A DNA stretch of 64,000 nt from Caryophanales bacterium UBA5603. Its GTDB lineage: Bacteria; Bacillota_I; Bacilli_A; Izemoplasmatales; Hujiaoplasmataceae. Below the pieces are notes generated by a model. It was not told where the DNA came from, did no database searches, and saw only the letters and a list, made by a program, of their open reading frames with translations. The stretch spans positions 31,565-95,564 of the forward strand of contig DILB01000008.1 of assembly GCA_002424815.1 (NCBI GenBank). Reading direction: 5' to 3'. The first letter of the stretch is position 1, and every line of letters begins with the position of its first letter. Shown in pieces: positions 1 to 8,438 of the stretch. Position numbers and translations under genes: made by a program.

Positions 1-2208
1 ACCATTAGCGTGTTATTCCCTGAGGGGACTAAAACTTATGATGTTACATTTGATGGTATCTATGATAGTACGGAATTTGAAACCGCTTTTGGTTATGAAG
101 GTGATGATCTTGGCGCTGTTGTTACAGAATCAACGACCAATTTCAGACTTTGGGCTCCTATATCTAGTTCGGTAACGTTAAAAATTTATAATTCCGGATC
201 CCCTGCTTATTTGTTAGCTAAAGATTCGACCGCAACAGATACACCCTCGCAATCTATCGCGATGACAAAAAGTGAAAAAGGCACCTGGGTTGCTTCGGTT
301 GCTCAAAATCTTCATGGTAAATATTATACTTATGTTGTGACTAATGGAATTAAAACCAATGAAGTTGTTGATCCATATGCAAAAAGCGTTGGTGTGAATG
401 GAATCCGTGGAATGATTGTGGATTTTTCGCAAACGAATCCAGAAGGCTTTGTTTATGGCAAACGTCCCAACACCATGACAAATTACACCGATGCGATTAT
501 CTATGAAATTCATGTTCGCGATTTAACAAGTCATTCCAGTTGGGTTGTTGACTCACAATATGAAAAATATCGTGGAAAATTCATGGGCTTCACCATCGAA
601 AACACGAAATATCAAGGTGTTTCAACCGGAATCGATCACATTAAAGAATTAGGTGTAACGCATGTACAAATTCTTCCATTCTTCGATTACGGAAATGCCA
701 TTGATGAATCGGGGGCAGCGACTCAATTTAACTGGGGTTATATGCCGCTCAATTTTAACGCTTTAGAAGGTCATTACTCAACCAATCCATTTGACGGTGC
801 TGTCCGTATCAATGAATTCAAACAGTTAATGGTGACGATGGATAAAAACAATCTTCGCGTTGTCATGGATGTTGTGTATAACCATACAGGTCAAAGCGGT
901 GATTCAAACTTTAGCTTAATATTACCGGGATATTATTACCGTATGAACTCAGATGGTTCTTTCTCGAATGGTTCAGGTACGGGTAATGAAACTGCTTCTG
1001 AACGGTTTATGATGCAAAAGTTCATGGTAGACTCTGTTGTTTTTTGGGCTAATGAATATAATATCTCTGGTTTCCGATTTGACTTAATGGCTCTTCATGA
1101 TACAGAGACAATGAACAAAATTGTTGCTGCATTACATGAAATCGATAATACTATTCTAATTTTTGGCGAACCTTGGACGGGTGGTGGAACACCCCTGTCT
1201 CCCGCAATTGCTGCAGACAAAGTCAATCTTGTAAATATGCCAGGTGTAGCTGCTTTTAATGATGAAATCCGTGATGGAGTTAAAGGCTCTGTATTTAATG
1301 CTTCAGCTGGAGGTTTCGTGCAAGGAAAAACTGACCTTCCAACGCTAAATAAACTTAAATACGGTATCGTCGGCGGAACACAGTTTCCCGGAATTGATAG
1401 TGCTGATCTTTCTTATTCGCGTTTTTGGGGAAATAATCCTAGCCAAGTCATCAATTATGTGAGTGCACATGACAACAATACTCTTTATGATAAATTAATG
1501 ATGTCAACGACATACACCCAAAAACAATTTATTCCAGACATGATTAAGCAAGCCAATGCAGTTGTATTATTAGCTCAAGGTATTCCGTTTATTCATGCTG
1601 GAGAAGAGTTTATGAGATCGAAACCGTGTGCAACAGGATATTCGGAAACTTGTGATGCTGCGAAGAAATACGACCATAATTCTTATCAATCTCCTGATTC
1701 GGTCAATCAACTTCGTTGGAATCTCAAAGCAGAAGAAAAGAACTTGGCGGTATTTAATTACTATAAAGATTTAATTGCCTTTAGGAAAGCTCACCCCGCT
1801 CTGAGAATGACAACTTCTGCACAAGTTATTGCGGCTTTAGATTTTATTGAATTCAACGATCCAACTGTTGTTGGTTACACTTTATCAGATTATGCGAATG
1901 GCGACTCCTATGACACAATCTTAATCATCCATAACACCGGAGATTTTGCTTCTGTCAAGTTGCCAGAGGGCGAGGATTGGAATTTAATAGGTAATCGCAA
2001 CGGTATAAGCAACACAATCATCAAGACTTATCTTGGCGGAGGAAACATTCCTTTGCTTGAAAATGAAACTGTTATTCTCTACCGTGGCGTCGTGATTTTA
2101 CCAGAAGAATCGACAGGTTGCCCATCTTGTCAAGAAATTAACGCTGCCATTGTGGCTATGAACGTTTTGGTTATCGGCTTATTCTTCTTATTTAGAAAAA
2201 AATTCTAA
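1..2208 (+). CDS. pulA: Type I pullulanase (GH13), 5' partial, membrane anchored
   Basis: Debranching enzyme that hydrolyses alpha-1,6 links of pullulan, starch or glycogen at the cell surface. The frame is open to base 1, so the true start lies upstream; the first in-frame start-like codon (GTG at 10) is probably not the real one. A CBM48-like segment (FRLWAP) is followed by the type I pullulanase signature (FNWGYMPLNFNALEGHYSTN) and the four GH13 regions: MDVVYNHTG, GFRFDLMALHD (nucleophile Asp), LIFGEPW (acid/base Glu) and SAHDNN. The last ~25 residues form one hydrophobic helix followed by FRKKF, i.e. a C-terminal membrane anchor with no LPXTG motif, as expected for a cell without sortase or wall. 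The gene converges on the minus-strand amylase operon, separated by a terminator. The family call is secure; substrate preference is not. Confidence 0.93.
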   Translation, partial: TISVLFPEGTKTYDVTFDGIYDSTEFETAFGYEGDDLGAVVTESTTNFRLWAPISSSVTLKIYNSGSPAYLLAKDSTATDTPSQSIAMTKSEKGTWVASVAQNLHGKYYTYVVTNGIKTNEVVDPYAKSVGVNGIRGMIVDFSQTNPEGFVYGKRPNTMTNYTDAIIYEIHVRDLTSHSSWVVDSQYEKYRGKFMGFTIENTKYQGVSTGIDHIKELGVTHVQILPFFDYGNAIDESGAATQFNWGYMPLNFNALEGHYSTNPFDGAVRINEFKQLMVTMDKNNLRVVMDVVYNHTGQSGDSNFSLILPGYYYRMNSDGSFSNGSGTGNETASERFMMQKFMVDSVVFWANEYNISGFRFDLMALHDTETMNKIVAALHEIDNTILIFGEPWTGGGTPLSPAIAADKVNLVNMPGVAAFNDEIRDGVKGSVFNASAGGFVQGKTDLPTLNKLKYGIVGGTQFPGIDSADLSYSRFWGNNPSQVINYVSAHDNNTLYDKLMMSTTYTQKQFIPDMIKQANAVVLLAQGIPFIHAGEEFMRSKPCATGYSETCDAAKKYDHNSYQSPDSVNQLRWNLKAEEKNLAVFNYYKDLIAFRKAHPALRMTTSAQVIAALDFIEFNDPTVVGYTLSDYANGDSYDTILIIHNTGDFASVKLPEGEDWNLIGNRNGISNTIIKTYLGGGNIPLLENETVILYRGVVILPEESTGCPSCQEINAAIVAMNVLVIGLFFLFRKKF

Positions 2209-2222
2209 TCATCAATTAATAT

Positions 2223-2252
2223 AAAAGGCCGCTTGGCTCAAGCGACCTTTTA
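2223..2252. terminator. Bidirectional terminator between pullulanase and DUF1189 genes
   Basis: An inverted repeat AAAAGGCCGCTTG / CAAGCGACCTTTT, with one mismatch and a 3-nt loop, is flanked by A-rich and T-rich tracts. It sits between two convergent genes and can serve both. Confidence 0.8.
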
Positions 2253-2256
2253 TTAT

Positions 2257-3099
2257 TTATACATTCTTATTGCTTATTTCTTTAATTTTCGATCCTTTGA
2301 AAATAGAAATTAAAGCTATCAGAGGTGTTGCAAATTGGTAAATTACTACTGTAAAAGCATTGATTTCCATGATGCCTGCTATTCCAACAATAAAACTGAT
2401 GAGTGAAGGTATCGTCATTGATGCAATAACAATCTTTAAATTATCAGTAAATTTTGTGACTTTTTGAAAACGAATCCTGACAAAGATAAATATCGCACTT
2501 ACAACTAAGATTAATACCAAATTTAAGAAAGCGGTAATTCCTGTATAATAAACAACAGATACGAATATCGCATAAGAAGAAAACGCCTCGTCAATCATAT
2601 TTGCGAATCTTGAAACGGCTTCTGATTGAGTCATCATCCTCAAATCGGCAAATCGAACTAACGTTGTTATGTTGGAATATCCAACTTCAAGTACTTGTTT
2701 ACCTTCGACGTCATAATAGACTATTCTCTCTGGTTCAAATACCAATGATCGATCTGATATTGTATATTCTTCAAATGGCATAAACACAATATTTAAGGTT
2801 TCGTTATCAAGATTAGTAGTTGTTAGTGTTGTAACAACGGCTGTTTCATAATACATTCCACTTTTACTAATTTCGATATCTTCGGGTAACTGAGATGGTA
2901 ACCAATCAGGATAACTTTGCCTCATTCCAGCCGAAAAATTATACAAATCCCATCCACCTGTTTTGATGATCTGATAATTTAACGGAAAACTAATTATGAA
3001 AACTAATAATAGGAAATAAAGAACAAACTGATTTAAAGGATGGTTTCGAAGATTGAAAATATTTTTAAATTTGAAACTATTCGCAATAATTTTAAGCAT
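2257..3099 (-). CDS. DUF1189 family membrane protein
   Basis: A ~280-residue membrane protein that I recognise as DUF1189, a family often found beside maltodextrin genes and sometimes called a maltodextrin utilisation protein; its biochemical role is unknown. One membrane helix lies near the N-terminus (around FVLYFLLLVFIISFPLNY), an extracytoplasmic domain of ~120 residues follows, then three or four helices in the C-terminal half. I start it at the ATG at 3099 because AGAAGG lies about 8 nt upstream. A TTG start at 3123 is possible but has no ribosome site and would deepen the overlap with the amylase gene. It is the third gene of an RDD-amylase-DUF1189 operon and overlaps the amylase stop by 8 nt. 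Placement next to amylases supports a link to glucan use, by inference only. Confidence 0.75.
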   Translation of the reverse strand: MLKIIANSFKFKNIFNLRNHPLNQFVLYFLLLVFIISFPLNYQIIKTGGWDLYNFSAGMRQSYPDWLPSQLPEDIEISKSGMYYETAVVTTLTTTNLDNETLNIVFMPFEEYTISDRSLVFEPERIVYYDVEGKQVLEVGYSNITTLVRFADLRMMTQSEAVSRFANMIDEAFSSYAIFVSVVYYTGITAFLNLVLILVVSAIFIFVRIRFQKVTKFTDNLKIVIASMTIPSLISFIVGIAGIMEINAFTVVIYQFATPLIALISIFKGSKIKEISNKNV

Positions 3100-4690
3100 T
3101 CGGTGTACCTTCTGTGACATCAATGATTATGGTCGATTTTGCAGGTATTTTAGTAATATTAGAAAAATCAGTCACATTACTTAAATAGATGATGGTTCCC
3201 CCAAAATTTATTTCGGCCGATTCAATGCTTGCGAAATTGTGAATTATTAATAATTTTTGATGATATTCACCAAATTTATATTCGCGATAAAATCCTTGAA
3301 GTGATCCTGTATTCCCTTCATATGCGACAAAGCTATTTCCATATTTCAATGCAATATTATTGTTTCTAACTGTTAATATTGATTTATATAAATTGAGTAA
3401 TGAATCGGGGTTGATTAATTGTTCTTTAGCCGAGTATACATTATCATTTTGTGCATTAACTGCAAAGAGTGTGGCATGACCAGAAGTCAGCCAATCGGTA
3501 GTATTAGAATCTCCCCATAAAAATGGTAATCTTCTGGTTTCGTCCCAAATATCAGGTCCGTTGGCTTTATAACCATACATTCCTATTTCCTCACCATAAT
3601 AGATGATGGGATTACCTGGTAAAACCAATAACATTTCAGCAGCTAATTTTAATCCAGTAACATCGCCATATGCAATGGAAGCTAATCGATCCATATCGTG
3701 ATTTACAATGAAAGGAGTACTAATAAAATTGGCGTCATTTTTACGATAACTTGAATAAATAGCACTCAAATTTGTAACATAGCCACGATTGACATTATTC
3801 ATAAAAGAACTCCTGATTCGCGCTGCGATTGGAAAATCTATTGCAGAATCGAGGCCAATAAAATATTCACCAACTACTTGGTAAAGAGATTCTTCGTATA
3901 TTTCACCAATAATAAAGATGTTTTTTGCATATGCATCAATTGCATCTGAATATTCGCGCAGATATAGAACGTTATCAAAGTAATCATAAGCCTCTGATGG
4001 GTATTCGTTTGTGCCATAAAAATGATGGGCCGCATCAAGTCGGAACCCTTTAACGCCTTTATCAATCCAAAACTTAGAAATATTAATAATTTCATTTTTG
4101 ACGTCATCGTTATACATGTTTACATCTGGCATTGTGTGAGAAAAATATCCGCAATATTTACCAATATCGGTTGTATGCCAGATATTTTGATTCCAGCTGC
4201 CTAGCATCTTTGAGGTATCAGTTGTATTAGGAATAAAATTGTAATATTCTTGATAATACGTATCACCATTTAAAGCCGCAATAAACCATGGATGTTGATT
4301 TGATGTGTGATTAAAAACCATATCAAGCATGATTCTCATTCCCAATTTATTTGCCTCTTTAACCAAGTTTTCAAAATCATCCATTGTCCCATAATCTTCG
4401 TTGACATCATAATAATCTTCAACGTCATATCCATGGTAAGATGATGAAGGATGTATTGGCATCAGCCAAAGTCCGGTGATGCCTAATTCGTGAAGATATG
4501 ATAGTTTTTCTGTGATTCCGTTGAAATCCCCAATTCCATCCTCATCGCTGTCTGAAAAACTACGGACAAAGATTTCATAATATACGCCATTTTCGGGGTT
4601 AATTGCTTCCCAATTTATTTTATTGTTACACGCTGTTAAGGTAATCACCGTGAGAAGTGTTACGATGATAATCATCCATTTTTTAATCAT
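3092..4690 (-). CDS. Alpha-amylase family (GH13) lipoprotein
   Basis: Secreted, lipid-anchored glycoside hydrolase for alpha-1,4-glucans. The N-terminus is a lipoprotein signal with lipobox LTAC (Cys21). All four GH13 regions are present: DMVFNHTS, GFRLDAAHH (nucleophile), IIGEIY (acid/base) and IVNHDMDR, so the enzyme should be active. The short C-terminal beta domain is typical of GH13. At 532 residues it is slightly longer than many intracellular amylases, consistent with export. The gene overlaps the RDD gene upstream by 8 nt and DUF1189 downstream by 8 nt, so translation is probably coupled. With the anchored pullulanase it would cut starch or glycogen outside the cell, leaving short maltodextrins for uptake. 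Exact specificity (amylase, oligo-glucosidase or similar) is not decidable by eye. Confidence 0.9.
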   Translation of the reverse strand: MIKKWMIIIVTLLTVITLTACNNKINWEAINPENGVYYEIFVRSFSDSDEDGIGDFNGITEKLSYLHELGITGLWLMPIHPSSSYHGYDVEDYYDVNEDYGTMDDFENLVKEANKLGMRIMLDMVFNHTSNQHPWFIAALNGDTYYQEYYNFIPNTTDTSKMLGSWNQNIWHTTDIGKYCGYFSHTMPDVNMYNDDVKNEIINISKFWIDKGVKGFRLDAAHHFYGTNEYPSEAYDYFDNVLYLREYSDAIDAYAKNIFIIGEIYEESLYQVVGEYFIGLDSAIDFPIAARIRSSFMNNVNRGYVTNLSAIYSSYRKNDANFISTPFIVNHDMDRLASIAYGDVTGLKLAAEMLLVLPGNPIIYYGEEIGMYGYKANGPDIWDETRRLPFLWGDSNTTDWLTSGHATLFAVNAQNDNVYSAKEQLINPDSLLNLYKSILTVRNNNIALKYGNSFVAYEGNTGSLQGFYREYKFGEYHQKLLIIHNFASIESAEINFGGTIIYLSNVTDFSNITKIPAKSTIIIDVTEGTPNA

Positions 4691-5174
4691 AACTACTGCC
4701 CTCCAAATGTTTTTTTACCGACTCGGTTCTTGTCAAAACCGAACCTTCTTTATCACTGACATACAGTGTCAAACAAATAACTTTTGTTCCAAAAATAAAA
4801 TCATGAATTACGCGTCCGTCTTTTCTAGATGAGGCTATGATTCCACAAACCAATAGATAAAAACCAAACGTACCTATCATCAAGAATCCTTTTACGATTT
4901 CCCTTAAAACCAAAACAAGGACGTGAGGTGATCGTTCGCTCTTGGCGTAAACCACTTTCATTTTTTGATTGCGTTTTCCAAAAGTTTGTCCTTTAGATAT
5001 AAATTGTGGAATTATAAGTGTCCCAAAATACGATATACTCGCAGCTAAAGTTAATTTTAGTTCATCAGAAACGCTATCAATCGTTCCGATGGCAATAATT
5101 AGAAGAATAAATAAAACGGTCGACATGGAAATGTCGATAGAAAATGCTCTAATTCGTCTTTCAAATGAATTCAC
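4683..5174 (-). CDS. RDD family membrane protein
   Basis: A 163-residue integral membrane protein of the RDD family (function generally unknown; some members are implicated in transport). The N-terminal ERRIRAFSIDI block has the Arg and Asp spacing of the family, and helices lie around residues 15-30, 40-58 and 95-115. It starts with GTG at 5174, with GAGG about 10 nt upstream. It is the first gene of the RDD-amylase-DUF1189 operon. A -10-like TATAAT on the minus strand at 5210-5215 could be its promoter. Its role in glucan use is unknown. Confidence 0.8.
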   Translation of the reverse strand: MNSFERRIRAFSIDISMSTVLFILLIIAIGTIDSVSDELKLTLAASISYFGTLIIPQFISKGQTFGKRNQKMKVVYAKSERSPHVLVLVLREIVKGFLMIGTFGFYLLVCGIIASSRKDGRVIHDFIFGTKVICLTLYVSDKEGSVLTRTESVKKHLEGSSYD

Positions 5175-5288
5175 TTGGATCGCCTCGCTATCAAAAACTA
5201 TGCACTATCATTATACTATAATTTCTGTTTTACTTTAAAACAATCTCCCTAATTTGAAAAGATGAAAACTATTCCATGTGGCATTGAA

Positions 5289-5316
5289 TTGAAAACCGGT
5301 AAAAAAATGATACAAT
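5289..5316 (+). promoter_or_regulatory. Sigma-A-type promoter of the neopullulanase-like gene
   Basis: TTGAAA at 5289 and TACAAT at 5311 with a 16-bp spacer, 37 bp before the start codon. AAGGTAGG precedes the ATG as ribosome site. Confidence 0.65.
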
Positions 5317-5352
5317 GATACTGGATTATATATATCAAAGGTAGGTACCAAT

Positions 5353-7167
5353 ATGAACTTAGCTGCAATTAGACACATCCCAAAAAGTCGCATGGCCTAT
5401 GCCGCCAACGAATCGAAACTTCATTTGTTCTTACAAACTGCGAAAAACGACGTTGATCGGGTTGAATTAATCATTGGTGATCCTTTTGAGTGGCGATTGG
5501 AGAACGACAAATATGTTTGGAGTGGCAATCTATTCCCATTACAGATTATGGAAAAGATCTACGACACTGAATTGTATGATCATTATTTTGTAGAATCAGG
5601 CACTCCATCAACGCGAGCTAAGTATGCATTTTTATTATATTCACAAGGAAAAACATACTTTTATGGTTGTCGTGACCTCAAAGAAGTTGATATTGTAAAA
5701 GATAAAATTTTTATACATGATTTAGTGGGATATTTTAATTATCCTTATATCAACGAAGAAGATCTTGTCGATTCGCCTGCTTGGACCAAAGATACTGTTT
5801 GGTATCAGATATTTCTAGATCGTTTCAATAAGAGCAAAGACCAAAAAGAAGGTTATATCCCGTTTGGATCGGTCACTGAAAATATTAAAAATAATATGTT
5901 TTTCGGCGGAGATTTAAAAGGGGTCATTGAAAAAATACCCTATCTTGTCGATTTAGGAATTACTGGGATATATTTTACGCCAATCTTTAAAGCTTATTCA
6001 GCGCATAAATATGACACAGAAGACTATTTTACAATCGATCCTTCTTTTGGAACCAACGATGATTTTAAATCTTTGGTTAACGCCTGCCATTCAGTTGGTA
6101 TAAAAGTAATGTTAGATGCTGTTTTTAACCATTGTGGTTGGGATCATCCGTTTTTTCAAGATGTTATCAAGAATAAACGAAATTCAAAATACTGGGATTG
6201 TTTTTACATTAAAGAGGATCATTTTATTGATTTTCCACTAGATAAAAATGGTCGTCCTGCCGTTCATAATATAATTCCAAAATTTAAAACCTTTGCAATG
6301 ACACCTTTTATGCCTAAATTAAACACTTCTAATCCCATAATGGAAAAATATCTTCTTGATGTTGCACAATATTGGGTCAAAGAATATGATATCGATGGTT
6401 GGCGTCTTGATGTTTCCAATGAGGTTAGTCATGTATTTTGGCGTAAATTCCGTCAAGCAGTTAGAAAGATCAAACCCGATCTATACATCATTGGTGAAAA
6501 TTGGGATGATTCAACCCCGTGGTTACAAGGAGACCAATTTGACGCGGTCATGAATTACGAAATTAGTTATCCTTTATGGCAGTTTATCTCAACTTATAAA
6601 AATCCATACCCCATTGATGCTGAAAAATTTATGTATCGAATAAATAACTTGCTTCTTTCTTATCCAAAGAATGTGGCAATAAACATGTTTAACCTTGTGT
6701 CTTCTCACGATACAATGCGAATCATGACTCGCTGTGAAAATGATGTTAATAAGGTAAAATTAACATATCTGTTTATCTTCAGTTTCTGCGGTTCTCCAGC
6801 AATTTACTATGGAGATGAAATAGGTATGCAAGGCGATCACGATCCGGATAATAGACGTTGTATGCTTTGGGATAATTCGCAACAAAATCAATTATTATTA
6901 TCATTCTTCAAAAAATTAATTTGGCTTCGAAAATCATATATGGATTTTAAATTGGTTGATATAACATGGCATCACGCAAAAAATCAAGTTCTTATCTATC
7001 AAAAGGGATCAATTTTCTTTATCATCAATAATAATGAAAATGAGCTAATAATTACTCTGCCTCAAGTGATCCGAAATAAAGCGTTAACCGATTTAGAAAC
7101 AGATGTCATTCTTCCAAAATCAGAAACCATGGTTATACCTAGTTACGGTTATCGTATTTTAAAATAA
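5353..7167 (+). CDS. Neopullulanase / cyclomaltodextrinase-type GH13 enzyme
   Basis: Cytoplasmic hydrolase of imported maltodextrins or cyclodextrins (GH13 subfamily 20-like). There is no signal peptide. Residues ~1-130 look like the CBM34-type N-terminal domain that makes these enzymes dimerise. The catalytic barrel shows LDAVFNHCG, GWRLDVSNEV (nucleophile Asp), IIGENWDD (acid/base Glu) and VSSHDTMR; the GWRLDVxNEV form is characteristic of neopullulanase, cyclomaltodextrinase and maltogenic amylase. At 604 residues it fits the family (about 580-600). It is transcribed divergently from the RDD-amylase operon, suggesting that the outside and inside halves of glucan breakdown are controlled together. 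Its partner importer may be the CUT1-type transporter at the far end of the window, but that link is weak. Confidence 0.9.
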   Translation: MNLAAIRHIPKSRMAYAANESKLHLFLQTAKNDVDRVELIIGDPFEWRLENDKYVWSGNLFPLQIMEKIYDTELYDHYFVESGTPSTRAKYAFLLYSQGKTYFYGCRDLKEVDIVKDKIFIHDLVGYFNYPYINEEDLVDSPAWTKDTVWYQIFLDRFNKSKDQKEGYIPFGSVTENIKNNMFFGGDLKGVIEKIPYLVDLGITGIYFTPIFKAYSAHKYDTEDYFTIDPSFGTNDDFKSLVNACHSVGIKVMLDAVFNHCGWDHPFFQDVIKNKRNSKYWDCFYIKEDHFIDFPLDKNGRPAVHNIIPKFKTFAMTPFMPKLNTSNPIMEKYLLDVAQYWVKEYDIDGWRLDVSNEVSHVFWRKFRQAVRKIKPDLYIIGENWDDSTPWLQGDQFDAVMNYEISYPLWQFISTYKNPYPIDAEKFMYRINNLLLSYPKNVAINMFNLVSSHDTMRIMTRCENDVNKVKLTYLFIFSFCGSPAIYYGDEIGMQGDHDPDNRRCMLWDNSQQNQLLLSFFKKLIWLRKSYMDFKLVDITWHHAKNQVLIYQKGSIFFIINNNENELIITLPQVIRNKALTDLETDVILPKSETMVIPSYGYRILK

Positions 7168-7185
7168 ATATTAATTAATAAAAAG

Positions 7186-7220
7186 AGGATGCCCTGATTA
7201 TCAAGGCATCCTTATGTTTT
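7186..7220. terminator. Terminator after the neopullulanase-like gene
   Basis: AGGATGCC / GGCATCCT stem (7186-7193 with 7205-7212), loop of 11 nt, then a T-rich tract. It is flanked by convergent genes (neopullulanase and pth) and may act both ways. Confidence 0.75.
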
Positions 7221-7233
7221 AATAATTATTTAT

Positions 7234-7797
7234 TTACAATGATTTTGAGGGATTATAAGTGTTCATAATTTGCTCAAATGATTGCCCAGAAATAAAATTT
7301 TCAATAATATTATTGGTTTCAATAAAAAGATTTTCAAGGTTTTTTTTCTGTTCTTTTGATAGTTTTCCGAGGACATAATTTACAACATCTTTATTATCGT
7401 CGCGATCAATTCCGATTCTTAGTCGATTAAAATTTTGTCCACCTAAATGTTCAATAATCGATTTTAATCCATTATGTCCGCCAGCACTACCTTTTTCTCG
7501 TAATCTTATTTTAGAAAACGGTAAATCAAGATCATCAGATACAATTAAAATATCTTCGTTTTTAATTTGATAGAATTGTGCAACTGCGCGTACTGAAAGA
7601 CCCGAGTTGTTCATATATGTCCGAGGTTTAAGTAAAATCGAATCAGACAATTTGACATACTCTCCTTGGAATTTTGTTTCTCTGATAAATTTAAGTTGAT
7701 GGGTCTTTGCATAAGAATCAAGAACCATAAAGCCAATATTGTGTTTTGATTTGGCATAATCTTTGCCCGGATTACCCAAACCTACAATCAACCGCAT
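7234..7797 (-). CDS. pth: Peptidyl-tRNA hydrolase
   Basis: Releases peptide from peptidyl-tRNA that drops off the ribosome, recycling tRNA. The N-terminus MRLIVGLGNPGKDYAKSKHN carries the family signature and the catalytic His19. TYMNNSG and the DDLDLPFSKIRLREKGSAGG block (the latter ending in GGHNG) are also conserved. At 187 residues it has full normal length. It is the last gene of the rpmH-rnpA-yidC-jag-pth run, 2 nt after jag. Confidence 0.97.
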   Translation of the reverse strand: MRLIVGLGNPGKDYAKSKHNIGFMVLDSYAKTHQLKFIRETKFQGEYVKLSDSILLKPRTYMNNSGLSVRAVAQFYQIKNEDILIVSDDLDLPFSKIRLREKGSAGGHNGLKSIIEHLGGQNFNRLRIGIDRDDNKDVVNYVLGKLSKEQKKNLENLFIETNNIIENFISGQSFEQIMNTYNPSKSL

Positions 7798-7799
7798 AA

Positions 7800-8420
7800 T
7801 TAATGACGCTTGGGTTTGATCACGATGTAACGGTTTGGCTCTTCGCCTTCCGATTCAGTCGATACATCGCGCCAATCAGCCAATTTTGTATGAATTACGC
7901 GTCGTTCATAAGCGTTCATTTTGCCAAGTTTAGCAGCTATTTTAGTTCTTGCGACCTCTTTAGCGGTTTTTGTCGCAAGAATTTCTAATTGTTTTTTTCT
8001 TTGTTCTTTATAACCACCAACATCAACCAATATCACGTAATGTTCTTCAGTGAATACATGAATATAATTTTTAATTAGCGTTTGAATTGCATCGAGCGTT
8101 TTACCATTTTTTCCAATCAAAATAGGGTTTTCTTGCGCGTTAATTACGAATGTTATTTCTCGATCACCAACAACTTTTGCTTCAACAAAAGCTTCAACTT
8201 CCATGTTGTTTAGAAGTGTTTGTAAATATTTGATTCCATCGCGAACAACATCAAAGTTAATTGTCGCTTCTACTATGAAAGTTTTATTTAGTCTAAGTAA
8301 CCCATATTTTTCTTCAACCACGTTCAACGTGACATAATCTTTATGAACATTCAGTTCTTCTGCGGCATATTTAATTGTCGCGTCGTTCATCGCTTTTGCT
8401 TCAAAACGAATTGATTTCAT
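7800..8420 (-). CDS. jag: Jag / KhpB RNA-binding protein
   Basis: RNA-binding protein of the SpoIIIJ-associated (Jag, KhpB, EloR) family. Three parts are visible: an N-terminal Jag_N domain (~1-50), a KH domain with the loop PILIGKNGKTLDAIQ (~119-134) and a C-terminal R3H domain (MNAYERRVIH; ~168-206). In Firmicutes it affects cell elongation and mRNA stability, with KhpA as partner; here, in a likely wall-less cell, that role would be of interest. GGGGGG lies 6 nt before the ATG. It follows yidC as in Bacillus, where the two are spoIIIJ and jag. Length 206 residues, normal. Confidence 0.95.
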   Translation of the reverse strand: MKSIRFEAKAMNDATIKYAAEELNVHKDYVTLNVVEEKYGLLRLNKTFIVEATINFDVVRDGIKYLQTLLNNMEVEAFVEAKVVGDREITFVINAQENPILIGKNGKTLDAIQTLIKNYIHVFTEEHYVILVDVGGYKEQRKKQLEILATKTAKEVARTKIAAKLGKMNAYERRVIHTKLADWRDVSTESEGEEPNRYIVIKPKRH

Positions 8421-8438
8421 TTTTGTCCCCCCGTTGAA

